Origin: Neisseria leonii
GTDB taxonomy: Bacteria > Pseudomonadota > Gammaproteobacteria > Burkholderiales > Neisseriaceae
Direction of reading: 5' to 3'
Length of the DNA: 64,000 nucleotides
Assembly (NCBI RefSeq): GCF_028776105.2
Contig: NZ_CP145606.1
Span: 1,116,001-1,180,000, forward strand
The translations under genes were made by a program, and so were the position numbers. Shown here piece by piece: positions 1 to 8,325 of the stretch (its first letter is position 1; each line of letters starts with the position of its first letter). Below the pieces are notes generated by a model. The model worked only from the letters and a program-made list of their open reading frames with translations. It did no database searches and was not told where the DNA came from.

Positions 1-408
1 GACACCGCCGAACGAAACGGTTACATCAACTTCGCCCGCACCGTCTTTGGCACTTTTGCGCGGATTGCAGCCCAAAGCTTTCACGCCGAAATCCATTTGA
101 TCTATGGCTTCGCTGTCGCGGATGACGCCGAAAATCACCGCCCCCGCCCAACCGTTGGCCGCACCGGCTGCCGCAATCATGTCGCCCATCAGTGCACTGG
201 AAAGCGAACCGCCCCCGTCCACCACCAACACTTCGCCGTCCGACGGCCGGTTCATCAACTGTTTGACCAAACCGTTGTCGCGGAAACAGCGCACGGTGCG
301 GATACGGCCGCAAAAGCGGCGGCGGCCGAAACTGCGGAACTGGGTTTCGCAGGAAGGGGTATCGGGTGCCGCATCAATCAGATCGGCGGTGGCAAATGCA
401 GACAACAT
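1..408 (-). CDS. rraA: RraA-family protein (regulator of RNase E activity / HMG aldolase fold), partial
   Basis: The reading frame is open from the ATG at 408 to the window edge (136 codons), so the C-terminus is missing. An AAGGAGAAA ribosome binding site sits just upstream. The product shows the RraA pattern: an N-terminal TADLIDAAP segment, then the glycine-rich VVDGGGSLSSALMGDMIA stretch and GWAGAVIFGVIRDS. In this family the fold either binds RNase E and lowers mRNA turnover or acts as a 4-hydroxy-4-methyl-2-oxoglutarate aldolase; sequence alone does not separate the two. It lies downstream of hldD on the same strand with a DUS-containing gap of about 56 nt. Confidence 0.85.
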   Translation of the reverse strand, partial: MLSAFATADLIDAAPDTPSCETQFRSFGRRRFCGRIRTVRCFRDNGLVKQLMNRPSDGEVLVVDGGGSLSSALMGDMIAAAGAANGWAGAVIFGVIRDSEAIDQMDFGVKALGCNPRKSAKDGAGEVDVTVSFGGV

Positions 409-464
409 GATTTTCTCCTTTTTTTCAGGCGGTTTTCAGACGGCCTTGGCGGCCGGGAATCCGG

Positions 465-1466
465 TCAGGCCCGTTCCAGCAGCCACGCCACATAACGCGC
501 CACGCCCTCTTCCACGCTGTAAAACGGCATGGCGTAGCCTGCGGCGCGCAGTTTGGCAATATCGGCCTGGGTGAAACTCTGGTACTTGCCTTTCAGTGCG
601 TCGGGGAACGGCAGGTAGCGGATCAGCCCGCTGTCCACCAATTCCGCCAGCGGCAGCGGGTCTTTGCCTTCGGCCGCGCGGCAGGCATTGACGGTGGCGG
701 CGGCCAAGTCGTTAAACGGCTGGCTGCGGCCGGTACCCAGATTGAAAATGCCCGACTGCATGGGGTGGTCGAGAAAATGCAGGTTGACCGCCACCACATC
801 TTCGACGCTGACGAAATCGCGGCTCTGGCCGCCGTCGGCATAACCGTCGTAGGCACCGAACAGATTGACAAAGCCCTGTTCTCGGTATTGGTGGAAATGA
901 TGGTAGGCCACCGAAGCCATGCGGCCTTTGTGCTGCTCGCGCGCGCCATAAACGTTGAAATAGCGGAAACCGGCCACCTGCGCGCTCAATCCTTCGGCCA
1001 TGCGGCGGCGCACCACTTGGTCGAACAGGAATTTGGAGTAGCCGTACACATTGAGCGGCGCCTCCAAAGCGCGCTCTTCACGGAAAACTTCGCCTTTGCC
1101 GTACACTGCCGCGCTGGAAGCGTACAGGAAGGGAATGCGCTGGTCCTGACACCAGTCGAGCAGGTCGAGGCTGTATTGGTAGTTGTTGTCCATCATGTAC
1201 AGGCCGTCGTGGTTCATGGTGTCGGAACACGCGCCCTGATGGAAGACTGCCTGTATATCGGCAAACGGAAAGCTGTGGTTGCGCACCTGGCGGATAAATT
1301 CGTGCTTATCCAGATAATGGCCGATGTCGCAGTCGGCCAGATTTTGGAATTTATCGCCGTGCGCCAGATTATCGACGGCCACAATATCCGTGATCCCGCG
1401 CCCGTTCAAAGCCTTGACGATGTTGCTGCCGATAAAGCCGGCCGCGCCGGTTACGATGATGGTCAT
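465..1466 (-). CDS. hldD: ADP-L-glycero-D-manno-heptose 6-epimerase
   Basis: Converts ADP-D-glycero-D-manno-heptose to the L,D epimer, the last cytoplasmic step in making heptose for the lipooligosaccharide inner core. The 333-residue protein has the NAD-binding motif [10 protein letters not shown] at residues 6-15 and the SDR catalytic pair in [10 protein letters not shown]. The ATG at 1466 was preferred over an upstream in-frame ATG at 1538 because it begins MTIIVTG, directly before the Rossmann motif, and has AGGAAAGAG upstream. gmhB, another gene of the same pathway, lies about 56 kb away in this window. A DUS hairpin at 1551-1604 separates it from leuA. Confidence 0.95.
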   Translation of the reverse strand: MTIIVTGAAGFIGSNIVKALNGRGITDIVAVDNLAHGDKFQNLADCDIGHYLDKHEFIRQVRNHSFPFADIQAVFHQGACSDTMNHDGLYMMDNNYQYSLDLLDWCQDQRIPFLYASSAAVYGKGEVFREERALEAPLNVYGYSKFLFDQVVRRRMAEGLSAQVAGFRYFNVYGAREQHKGRMASVAYHHFHQYREQGFVNLFGAYDGYADGGQSRDFVSVEDVVAVNLHFLDHPMQSGIFNLGTGRSQPFNDLAAATVNACRAAEGKDPLPLAELVDSGLIRYLPFPDALKGKYQSFTQADIAKLRAAGYAMPFYSVEEGVARYVAWLLERA

Positions 1467-1550
1467 GATGCACTCTTTCCTGAAAATAAGCCGCCCGCAG
1501 GCGTGCTGGCTATTGTAACGCAATCCGCCGTTTTGCACGAACGGCGGTCA

Positions 1551-1604
1551 AAAAAGCCGTCTGAAAACGGCGTTTGGCAGCCAAACGGTTTTCAGACGGC
1601 CTTT
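1551..1604 (-). terminator. Inverted-DUS hairpin after leuA
   Basis: Two DUS copies face each other (GCCGTCTGAAAAC and GTTTTCAGACGGC) and form a long stem with T-rich flanks. Paired uptake sequences commonly serve as terminators in Neisseria. It lies just beyond the leuA stop. A further inverted repeat, CCGCCGTT / AACGGCGG, lies at 1525-1547. Confidence 0.75.
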
Positions 1605-1614
1605 TGCCGGGAAA

Positions 1615-3399
1615 TTACAAACCCTGCGCTTTGACTTTTTCCGCACCGGATTCCAGCTTGTTCAAAGCCGACAGATAGGCTTTGGCCGTTGCCGCCAGAA
1701 TATCGGTATCCGCCCCCTGCCCGTTGACCACACGGCTGCCGCGCGCCAGACGCACGGACGTTTCGCCCTGACTTTCTGTACCCTGCGTCACGGCATTGAC
1801 CGAATAAAGCTGCAAGACCGCGCCGCTTTGCGCCACGCTTTCGATGGCTTTGAAAACCGCGTCCACCGGCCCGGAACCTGTGGCCTCGGCCTGTTTTTCC
1901 TCGCCTTTGACGCTGAACACAATCTGCGCGCGCGGCAGTTCGCCGGTTTCGGTGACGATTTTCTGCGAGATAAAGCGGTAGTTGTCCTGATTGAGGGTTT
2001 CCATCTCGTCGGACACCAGCGCGTGCAGGTCTTCATCGAAAATTTCGCGTTTTTTGTCGGCCAGTTCTTTGAAACGGGCAAACGCGGCATTCAAGGCTTC
2101 TTCGCTGCCCAACTCAATGCCCAAATCGGCCAGCTTGGTTTTGAAAGCGTTGCGGCCGGAGAGCTTGCCCAGACTCAAACGGTTGGCCGCCCAGCCGACC
2201 GATTCGGCCGACATGATTTCATAGGTTTCGCGGTGTTTGAGTACACCGTCCTGATGAATGCCCGATTCGTGGGCAAACGCGTTGGCACCGACCACAGCCT
2301 TGTTCGGCTGCACGGGATAGCCGGTGATGGTGGAGACCAGTTTGGAAGCGGGCACAATCTGCGCCGTGTCGATGCCGGTTTCCAGACCGAACACATCGTG
2401 GCGCACTTTCAGAGCCATCACAATTTCTTCCAGCGAGGCATTGCCCGCCCGCTCGCCCAAACCGTTGACGGTGCATTCCACCTGACGCGCGCCGCCTTGG
2501 AGCGCAGCCAGCGAGTTGGCCACGGCCAAACCCAAATCGTTGTGGCAGTGTGCCGACCATACGACTTTTCCGCTGCCCGGGGTTTTGGCAATCAGCTCGC
2601 GGAACAAGGCTTCGGTACGGTGCGGAACCGAATAGCCCACGGTATCGGGGATATTGATGGTGGTCGCACCCGCCTCAATCACCGCACCGCAGATTTCGGC
2701 CAGAAAATCAATGTCCGAACGCAGCGCGTCTTCGCATGAAAATTCGACATCGTCGGTATATTCTTTAGCGATTTTTACCGCCTTAACCGCCGCTTCCACC
2801 ACTTTGGCCGGTTTCATTTTCAGCTTGTGTTCCATATGGATCGGGCTGGTGGCGATAAAGGTGTGGATCCGTTTTTTGGCCGCAGGCGCAACGGCTTCGC
2901 CCGCTTTGCGGATGTCGCTTTCCACCGCGCGCGACAGCGAGCAGACGGTGGAGCGGGTAAGCGTTTTGGCGATTTCGTTTACCGCCTCCCAGTCGCCCGG
3001 GCTGGCGGCGGCGAAACCGGCCTCAATCACATCGACCCCCAGTTTTTCCAACTGGCGGGCAACGCGGATTTTTTCTTCTTTGGTCATGGCGGCGCCGGGC
3101 GACTGTTCGCCGTCGCGCAGGGTGGTGTCAAAAATAATGACGCGGTTGTTTTGGGGCATGGCCTGCTTCTCCAGAGTGGTTTGTTGATGCATAAAGGCGT
3201 TCAAATCCAGCGGCCGTCCCTGCGCTTCGGCCAGCGCGCCGAGCCGCCGCAGCTGGTTGAGCGGCAGCGAACCGCGGGTGCGCCATTTATAAATCGCCGC
3301 CGCGCTGGCTGCGTGTTCGGGATCTTGTTCTTTTAGTGCTTCGGCCAGCGCGCTCACGCCGCCGAAATAGGCAATTAAACGGTCGATATCCAACTGCAT
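1615..3399 (-). CDS. leuA: 2-isopropylmalate synthase with an N-terminal HTH-like extension
   Basis: Condenses acetyl-CoA with 2-oxoisovalerate, the first committed step of leucine synthesis. Residues 81-594 are ordinary Leu[17 protein letters not shown], the metal-binding [11 protein letters not shown], and a C-terminal regulatory domain. Residues 1-80 are extra and resemble a Cro/YdaS-type helix-turn-helix ([13 protein letters not shown], then [12 protein letters not shown]). No stop separates the parts. An internal ATG at 3159 ([10 protein letters not shown], the usual LeuA start) has GGAG 9 nt upstream, so a short form could also be made; the 3399 start has only a weak GGA. The promoter holds TGTCCAA motifs that may be operators (see findings). 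A DUS hairpin follows the gene. Confidence 0.93.
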   Translation of the reverse strand: MQLDIDRLIAYFGGVSALAEALKEQDPEHAASAAAIYKWRTRGSLPLNQLRRLGALAEAQGRPLDLNAFMHQQTTLEKQAMPQNNRVIIFDTTLRDGEQSPGAAMTKEEKIRVARQLEKLGVDVIEAGFAAASPGDWEAVNEIAKTLTRSTVCSLSRAVESDIRKAGEAVAPAAKKRIHTFIATSPIHMEHKLKMKPAKVVEAAVKAVKIAKEYTDDVEFSCEDALRSDIDFLAEICGAVIEAGATTINIPDTVGYSVPHRTEALFRELIAKTPGSGKVVWSAHCHNDLGLAVANSLAALQGGARQVECTVNGLGERAGNASLEEIVMALKVRHDVFGLETGIDTAQIVPASKLVSTITGYPVQPNKAVVGANAFAHESGIHQDGVLKHRETYEIMSAESVGWAANRLSLGKLSGRNAFKTKLADLGIELGSEEALNAAFARFKELADKKREIFDEDLHALVSDEMETLNQDNYRFISQKIVTETGELPRAQIVFSVKGEEKQAEATGSGPVDAVFKAIESVAQSGAVLQLYSVNAVTQGTESQGETSVRLARGSRVVNGQGADTDILAATAKAYLSALNKLESGAEKVKAQGL

Positions 3400-3403
3400 A
3401 ATG

Positions 3404-3536
3404 TGTCCAATCGCGAAAGGCCGTCTGAAAATGACAAGTGGCGATTATACCCAAATTGGACATTTCGACAAGCATTGCTCGCTATATTTTAAAAATCCTT
3501 ATCCCAAAGAGATATTTTTAGACTTATTGTCCAAAT
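3404..3536. promoter_or_regulatory. Three TGTCCAA(A/T)T motifs around the leuA promoter, candidate operators
   Basis: TGTCCAAT occurs at 3404-3411 (plus), its exact complement ATTGGACA at 3455-3462 inside the promoter spacer, and TGTCCAAAT at 3528-3536 (plus). The middle copy is extended to CCAAATTGG, a 9-bp palindrome. One copy lies between the first leuA ATG and the -10, one between -10 and -35, and one upstream. The likely ligand is a repressor; the HTH domain fused to LeuA is the natural candidate, which is inference. Confidence 0.5.
3444..3471 (-). promoter_or_regulatory. leuA promoter (TTGTCG-16-TATAAT)
   Basis: On the minus strand, TTGTCG (3471-3466) and TATAAT (3449-3444) are separated by 16 nt, about 45 nt upstream of the first leuA ATG. 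The spacer contains TGTCCAATTTGG (3462-3451), so a protein bound there would block RNA polymerase. Confidence 0.7.
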
Positions 3537-3800
3537 TTGCACAGCAAATCTCGGTAGGCGACATGAAGCGCAGAGACTTTTTTAGTTGGGAACTTTGGAT
3601 ATATTTACATTCATGGCGCGGTTTCGGATAACAGAATCATGCCTGATGAAAGACCGTCAATAAAGCCGGAAAATGACAGGACAGCAACTTTCATATCGGG
3701 AAGAAGCAATACCGTCTCCTTTCCATTATTCCCCGCCCGCTCAGGCCGCCTGAAAGTTGAAAATATAGTACACTGTCCGTTTTCCGCACCCTGCCCTGCC
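3472..3800. other. Intergenic stretch between divergent leuA and the methyltransferase gene
   Basis: Apart from one TGTCCAAAT motif and an AT-rich segment at 3481-3540, I see no gene here. A promoter-like TATAGTACA near 3766 could serve the downstream methyltransferase. In-frame codons from 3639 to 3800 precede the methyltransferase but lack family similarity. Confidence 0.5.
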
Positions 3801-4940
3801 ATGCAGCCGATTACCACTTCCCGCACGCCCGTGATGTTCTGGCATACTGAAAGCAGCCAAAAACCGCCCCGACACGCCGTTTTTGCCGACCGCCTTTCGG
3901 CCGGTGCCCTGCTGAAAGCCGCCCGCGACCATACGGCAACGGTATGGACGGGCGATTTCCACCAAGCCAAGCAGGTGTTGGCCGCGCTGAAAAAACGTGT
4001 GCGCAGCCCTGCCAAACCGCCCGCCGCAACAGCAACTGATATTCAGACGGCCTTCCACCGCCACCGCCTGAGGCAGGCACAGCAAAGCCGTCTGATCAAT
4101 ATGCTGGCGGTAGAAATCCTGCCGGATTTCCGTCTCGGCCTGCCCCGCGCGCCCGATGTGCGCGCCGCACTGGCCGATGTCTTCGCCAGCCCCAACCGCG
4201 AACCCTTCCTATTGCCGCTCAACCAGCTGCTCGGCTTTATCGGCGCACACGAATGGCACAAAAAAGGCGTGTTTGTCGAACCCCTGAATGCGCGTATCCA
4301 CGTCCCCTTCGGCGTATTCTCGCCCCTGCGCGGCGAATATCTGGCCTTGGCTGCCGACGCGCCGCTGCCCGAAGGTGTGCAAACCGCATTCGACATCGGC
4401 ACCGGCTCGGGCGTACTGGCCGCCGTTCTGGCCAAACGCGGCGTCGCCCGCATCAGTGCCACCGACAACAATCCGCGTGCCATAGCCTGCGCCCGCGCCA
4501 ACTTCGCACGGCTGGGGCTGAACCATATCGCCCTGCTGCAAACCGATCTGTTTCCCGACGGCCGCGCCGACTTGATTGTCTGCAACCCGCCGTGGCTGCC
4601 CGCCAAACCGACCTCGGCCGTCGAAACCGCACTTTACGACCCCGACAGCGCGATGCTGCGCGCATTCCTGCAACAGGCGGCGCATCATTTGAACCCCAAC
4701 GGCGAAATCTGGCTGATTATGTCGGATTTGGCCGAACATCTCGGCCTGCGCGCGCCGGACGAATTAAACCGTCTGTTCCAAGCCGCCGGTTTCAGCGTCA
4801 AAGGCCGTCTGAACGCACGCCCGACCCACGCCAAAGCCGCCGCCTCAGACGACCCGCTGGCCTTCGCCCGCCGCCGCGAAACCACCACACTCTACCGCCT
4901 GCAACCCGTATCGCCTTTCCTGCCACCGAAAGCCGTCTGA
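3801..4940 (+). CDS. Class I SAM-dependent methyltransferase (small-domain/HemK-like)
   Basis: A 379-residue protein with SAM-binding motif I (DIGTGSGVLAAVLAKRG) and the NPPW tetrapeptide typical of N-methyltransferases that modify nucleobases, glutamine or ribosomal proteins. The N-terminal half (FHRHRLRQAQQ, PFLLPLNQLLGFIG) is a separate region without a motif I recognise. The ATG at 3801 was chosen because the region before it has no family similarity; an in-frame ATG at 3639 gives a longer form. The target is unknown; an rRNA or release-factor substrate is possible. Confidence 0.8.
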   Translation: MQPITTSRTPVMFWHTESSQKPPRHAVFADRLSAGALLKAARDHTATVWTGDFHQAKQVLAALKKRVRSPAKPPAATATDIQTAFHRHRLRQAQQSRLINMLAVEILPDFRLGLPRAPDVRAALADVFASPNREPFLLPLNQLLGFIGAHEWHKKGVFVEPLNARIHVPFGVFSPLRGEYLALAADAPLPEGVQTAFDIGTGSGVLAAVLAKRGVARISATDNNPRAIACARANFARLGLNHIALLQTDLFPDGRADLIVCNPPWLPAKPTSAVETALYDPDSAMLRAFLQQAAHHLNPNGEIWLIMSDLAEHLGLRAPDELNRLFQAAGFSVKGRLNARPTHAKAAASDDPLAFARRRETTTLYRLQPVSPFLPPKAV

Positions 4941-5035
4941 AAACAGGCACGGCGGATTTCTGCAAAATGCTGGACGGACAGCGCATTTTTCCGCCCTGCA
5001 ACCGCCCTTTTCAGACGGCCGGAACGAACCGCACT

Positions 5036-6847
5036 ATGAACAAAACCTATTACTCGGCCGTCCTGTTGGCCGCTTTCTGCTGCTCCGCCGCCCTGGCCGC
5101 CCACGGCATCGCATTGGGCAGCACACCGCGCTATCCGGCCGGTTTCCCCCACTTTTCCTATGTCAATCCCGATGCACCGAAAGGCGGCAGCCTGACCCTG
5201 CCCGCCCAAGGCGGCTTCGACAGCCTCAATCCGTTTACCCTGAAAGGCAGTCCACCCGCCGGCATCGACCTGACACTCGACACACTGGCCGAACAGAGCT
5301 GGGACGAGCCTTTTGCCATGTACGGCCTCTTGGCGCAGGACATCGCACCGGCCGCAGACGGCCTCTCGGTTACGTTCACACTCAATCCGCGCGCACGTTT
5401 CCACAACGGCGACCCCGTACGGGCAGAAGATGCGGTCTACTCGTTCCGCACCCTCACCCAAGACCCCGCAGCCTCACCCGCCTACCGCTTTTACTGGGCC
5501 GACGTAGCCGCCGCCGAAGCCCTGGACAGCCGGCGCGTCCGCTTCCGTTTCAAAAAACGCAATGCCGAACTGCATATGATTTTGGGGCAACTGCCGGTAT
5601 TTTCGCGCAAAAGCTTCCCCAACGGGCTGGCCGGGGCCGCCAACCGCGCACCCATCGGATCAGGCCCCTACCGCCTGCTGAAAACCGAAACCAACCGCTC
5701 GGCCGAATACCGCCGCGACCCCGCCTATTGGGGACAAAGTCTGCCCGTACGGCGCGGCATGTTCAATTTCGATACCGTCCGCTTCCGCTACTACCGCGAC
5801 CCGGCCGTACGCGTGGAAGGCATCAAAGCCGGACGCTACGATTTCGCGCAGGAAAACACCGCCCGCGACTGGGCGCGCGCCTATCCCGACAGTATTCTGC
5901 AAAAACGCGGCCTGACCAAACAGAGTACCGCCCACAGCGGCACCGCCGGTATGCAGGGTTTTGTGATGAATCAGAGGCGCAGCCTGTTTGCCGATGTCCG
6001 CGTACGCCGTGCACTGGTATTGAGTTTCGACTTTGAAAGCCTCAACAGCCGCCTGTTCTACCAAAGCTACCGCCGCAGCGACAGCTTCTTCACCAACAGC
6101 ACGCTGGCCGCACGCGGCCTGCCCGATGCGGACGAGAAGGCCGTCTTAACACCGCTCAAACCGCTGCTGCCCGATGCCGTATTCACACAGCCCGCCCCCG
6201 TACCGCCCGCGGCCGACCCGCATTTGGGCATCCGCCCCAATCTGAACGCCGCGCGCGCACTGCTCGAAGAAGCGGGTTACCGCTACCGCAACGGCCGCCT
6301 GATTTCGCCCCGGGGCAAACCGGTCGAAATCGAACTGCTCATTTCCGGCAAAACCTTCGAACGGCTGGCGGCCAAATGGCAGCGCGACTTAGCCAAAATC
6401 GGCATCACGCTGGACATCCGCCCGGCCGACCCCGCTGTGTACCAAAAACGGCTGAACCATTTCGATTTCGACATCACCACCGTGGTATACGCCAACAGCG
6501 AAAGCCCCGGCAACGAGCAGGCCGACTATTTCAGCTGTGCCGCCGCCAAAACGCCGGGCAGCCGCAATTGGGCGGGCATATGCAATCCGGCCGTGGAAAA
6601 ACTGCTGGCCCGCTTCGAGCATTTCGACAACCGCCGCGAACTGGCCGCTGCCGCACGCAGCCTCGACCGCGTACTGCGCCACCAATACCTCGTCGTACCG
6701 CACTGGTACAGCCCGAACTACAACCTGATCTACCGCAGCACCCTGCACCGGCCCGCCGTCCTGCCGCCATATTATTCGCCGCAGCAATGGGTATTGCAGA
6801 CTTGGTGGCAGAATCCGAAAACCATTGACAGCGCAAACAAAAAATAA
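5036..6847 (+). CDS. YejA-type extracellular solute-binding protein (family 5)
   Basis: A 603-residue periplasmic binding protein of the oligopeptide/microcin C type. It begins with a signal peptide (MNKTYYSAVLLAAFCCSAALAA, cut after ALA), followed by PAGFPHFSYVNPDAPKGG and SLNPFTLKG, which are typical of YejA proteins. No permease or ATPase genes are adjacent, so it either works with a transporter encoded elsewhere or is an orphan. The start at 5036 was chosen because it gives a clean signal peptide; the same frame is open far upstream within the preceding gene. No lipobox is visible. Confidence 0.85.
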   Translation: MNKTYYSAVLLAAFCCSAALAAHGIALGSTPRYPAGFPHFSYVNPDAPKGGSLTLPAQGGFDSLNPFTLKGSPPAGIDLTLDTLAEQSWDEPFAMYGLLAQDIAPAADGLSVTFTLNPRARFHNGDPVRAEDAVYSFRTLTQDPAASPAYRFYWADVAAAEALDSRRVRFRFKKRNAELHMILGQLPVFSRKSFPNGLAGAANRAPIGSGPYRLLKTETNRSAEYRRDPAYWGQSLPVRRGMFNFDTVRFRYYRDPAVRVEGIKAGRYDFAQENTARDWARAYPDSILQKRGLTKQSTAHSGTAGMQGFVMNQRRSLFADVRVRRALVLSFDFESLNSRLFYQSYRRSDSFFTNSTLAARGLPDADEKAVLTPLKPLLPDAVFTQPAPVPPAADPHLGIRPNLNAARALLEEAGYRYRNGRLISPRGKPVEIELLISGKTFERLAAKWQRDLAKIGITLDIRPADPAVYQKRLNHFDFDITTVVYANSESPGNEQADYFSCAAAKTPGSRNWAGICNPAVEKLLARFEHFDNRRELAAAARSLDRVLRHQYLVVPHWYSPNYNLIYRSTLHRPAVLPPYYSPQQWVLQTWWQNPKTIDSANKK

Positions 6848-7088
6848 GACAATCGCCCTTTTTCTCCGCCGCGCGTCTTGCCCTATGCCGCGCCGCACAG
6901 CCAACCGCTTTTTGCCGCGCAAAAAGCCCGTAAGGAGGTGGTGTTCCCCATCACGGCGCGTATCGCGCCCTGCCGCAAACGGCAAAACCCGATACGGAAT
7001 CCGAAGGGAAAGCCCGTCCGCCAAGCCTGGTTTCAGACGGCCTTTTCCGCATGAAACGAACAACAAATTGAAAAGTTAGGAAGTCAAA

Positions 7089-7301
7089 ATGCCTGCTGTA
7101 CGTGTAAAAGAAAACGAACCCTTTGAAGTTGCGATGCGCCGTTTCAAACGCGCCGTGGAAAAAACCGGCCTGCTGACCGAGCTGCGCGCCCGCGAAGCCT
7201 ACGAAAAGCCGACCACCGAGCGCAAACGCAAAAAAGCCGCTGCGGTCAAACGCCTGCAAAAACGCCTGCGCAGCCAACAGCTGCCGCCGAAAATGTACTG
7301 A
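7089..7301 (+). CDS. rpsU: 30S ribosomal protein S21
   Basis: A 70-residue basic protein beginning [20 protein letters not shown], as in S21 of other bacteria, ending in lysine- and arginine-rich helices. S21 sits at the 30S platform near the anti-Shine-Dalgarno and aids initiation. An AGGAAG ribosome binding site lies 7 nt upstream. It opens the rpsU-yqeY-dnaG group, the Neisseria version of the macromolecular synthesis operon. A strong terminator follows at once, so it can be transcribed alone. Confidence 0.97.
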   Translation: MPAVRVKENEPFEVAMRRFKRAVEKTGLLTELRAREAYEKPTTERKRKKAAAVKRLQKRLRSQQLPPKMY

Positions 7302-7324
7302 ATCAAGGCCGCGCCTTGATTGCG

Positions 7325-7360
7325 AAAAACACCGTCAGGTTTCCCGCCTGCGGTGTTTTT
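7325..7360 (+). terminator. Rho-independent terminator after rpsU
   Basis: AAAAACACCG pairs with CGGTGTTTTT, with an inner CAGG/CCTG stem; the hairpin ends in a T run. It begins 23 nt after the rpsU stop. Confidence 0.85.
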
Positions 7361-7541
7361 CCGTTTGCGGCAACGGCACGGGTTTTGCGATAATGCCGTA
7401 CCGTTCGGCAGCACTGCCAATCCGCCGCAGCTTCTCCCGATACTGCCCTGAAACTGCGGCCGTTTCAAACGGCATACCATCAATCTAAGACGGCAAAGCG
7501 CAGCCGATTTATGCCCGCCCCACCGGAAAAAGGATACTCTG

Positions 7542-7988
7542 ATGAACCTGAAAACCCGCCTGTCCGAAGACATGAAAACCGCCATGCGCGCCAAAGACAG
7601 CGTTACCCTGTCCACCGTGCGCCTGATTAACGCCGCCGTCAAACAGTTTGAAGTGGACGAGCGCGCCGAAGCCGACGATGCCAAAATCGCCGCCATCATC
7701 GCCAAAATGATTAAGCAGCGCAAAGACTCGGCCAAAATCTACACCGATGCCGGCCGCAGCGATCTGGCCGATAAAGAGTGTGCCGAAATCGATGTCCTGA
7801 ACCGCTATCTGCCCGAAATGCTCTCGGCAGACGAAATCGCCGCCGCTGTGCAGCAGGCCGTTGCCGAAACCGGCGCAGCGGGCATGGCCGATATGGGCAA
7901 AGTGATGGGGCTGCTGAAAACCCGTCTGGCCGGTCAGGCCGATATGGGCGAAGTGAACAGGATTTTGAAAGCCGCACTGACTGCCTGA
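7542..7988 (+). CDS. yqeY: GatB/YqeY domain-containing protein
   Basis: A 148-residue helical protein related to the tail domain of the GatB amidotransferase subunit: MNLKTRLSEDMKTAMRAKDS, then DLADKEC.EIDVLNRYLPEMLS and GDMGKVMG-like VMGLLKTRLAGQADMGEVN. Members are found beside rpsU and dnaG in many bacteria; the function is uncertain, with a role linked to tRNA-dependent amidation suggested by homology. AAAAGGA lies 9 nt upstream of the ATG. Confidence 0.93.
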   Translation: MNLKTRLSEDMKTAMRAKDSVTLSTVRLINAAVKQFEVDERAEADDAKIAAIIAKMIKQRKDSAKIYTDAGRSDLADKECAEIDVLNRYLPEMLSADEIAAAVQQAVAETGAAGMADMGKVMGLLKTRLAGQADMGEVNRILKAALTA

Positions 7989-8325
7989 TACCCGCCGAAG
8001 GCCGTCTGAAAACGCTGCTCTGCCGCATCAGGCCGCCCGTTTTTTCAGACAGCCGCCATGAACGGCACAGCAAACCGATGGATTGCACGGCAAAGTTGCG
8101 GCACGCACCGTATCACCGCCGCCAGTCCGCCTGCCTGCGCAACATACAACCGCTGCCGACCGCGCGGTTTTCCATAACCGCCGGGCATTCCCCGCCCTAG
8201 TCATACCGCAAAGGCACGCACCATATCGAAACAATTTATTGAACAAAAAAGAATTTTTTATTGAATCATTTTTCAGACGGCCTTTTAAACCGACAGGCCG
8301 TCTGAAACAACAAACACCCCGCCCC
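7989..8325. other. Gap between yqeY and dnaG
   Basis: No gene is evident. The stretch holds several DUS copies (for example 8001-8012 and 8296-8307) and an AT-rich island at 8231-8270 where TTATTGAA occurs twice, at 8236-8243 and 8258-8265, 22 nt apart. That spacing equals two helical turns and suggests a promoter or operator for dnaG. Confidence 0.4.
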
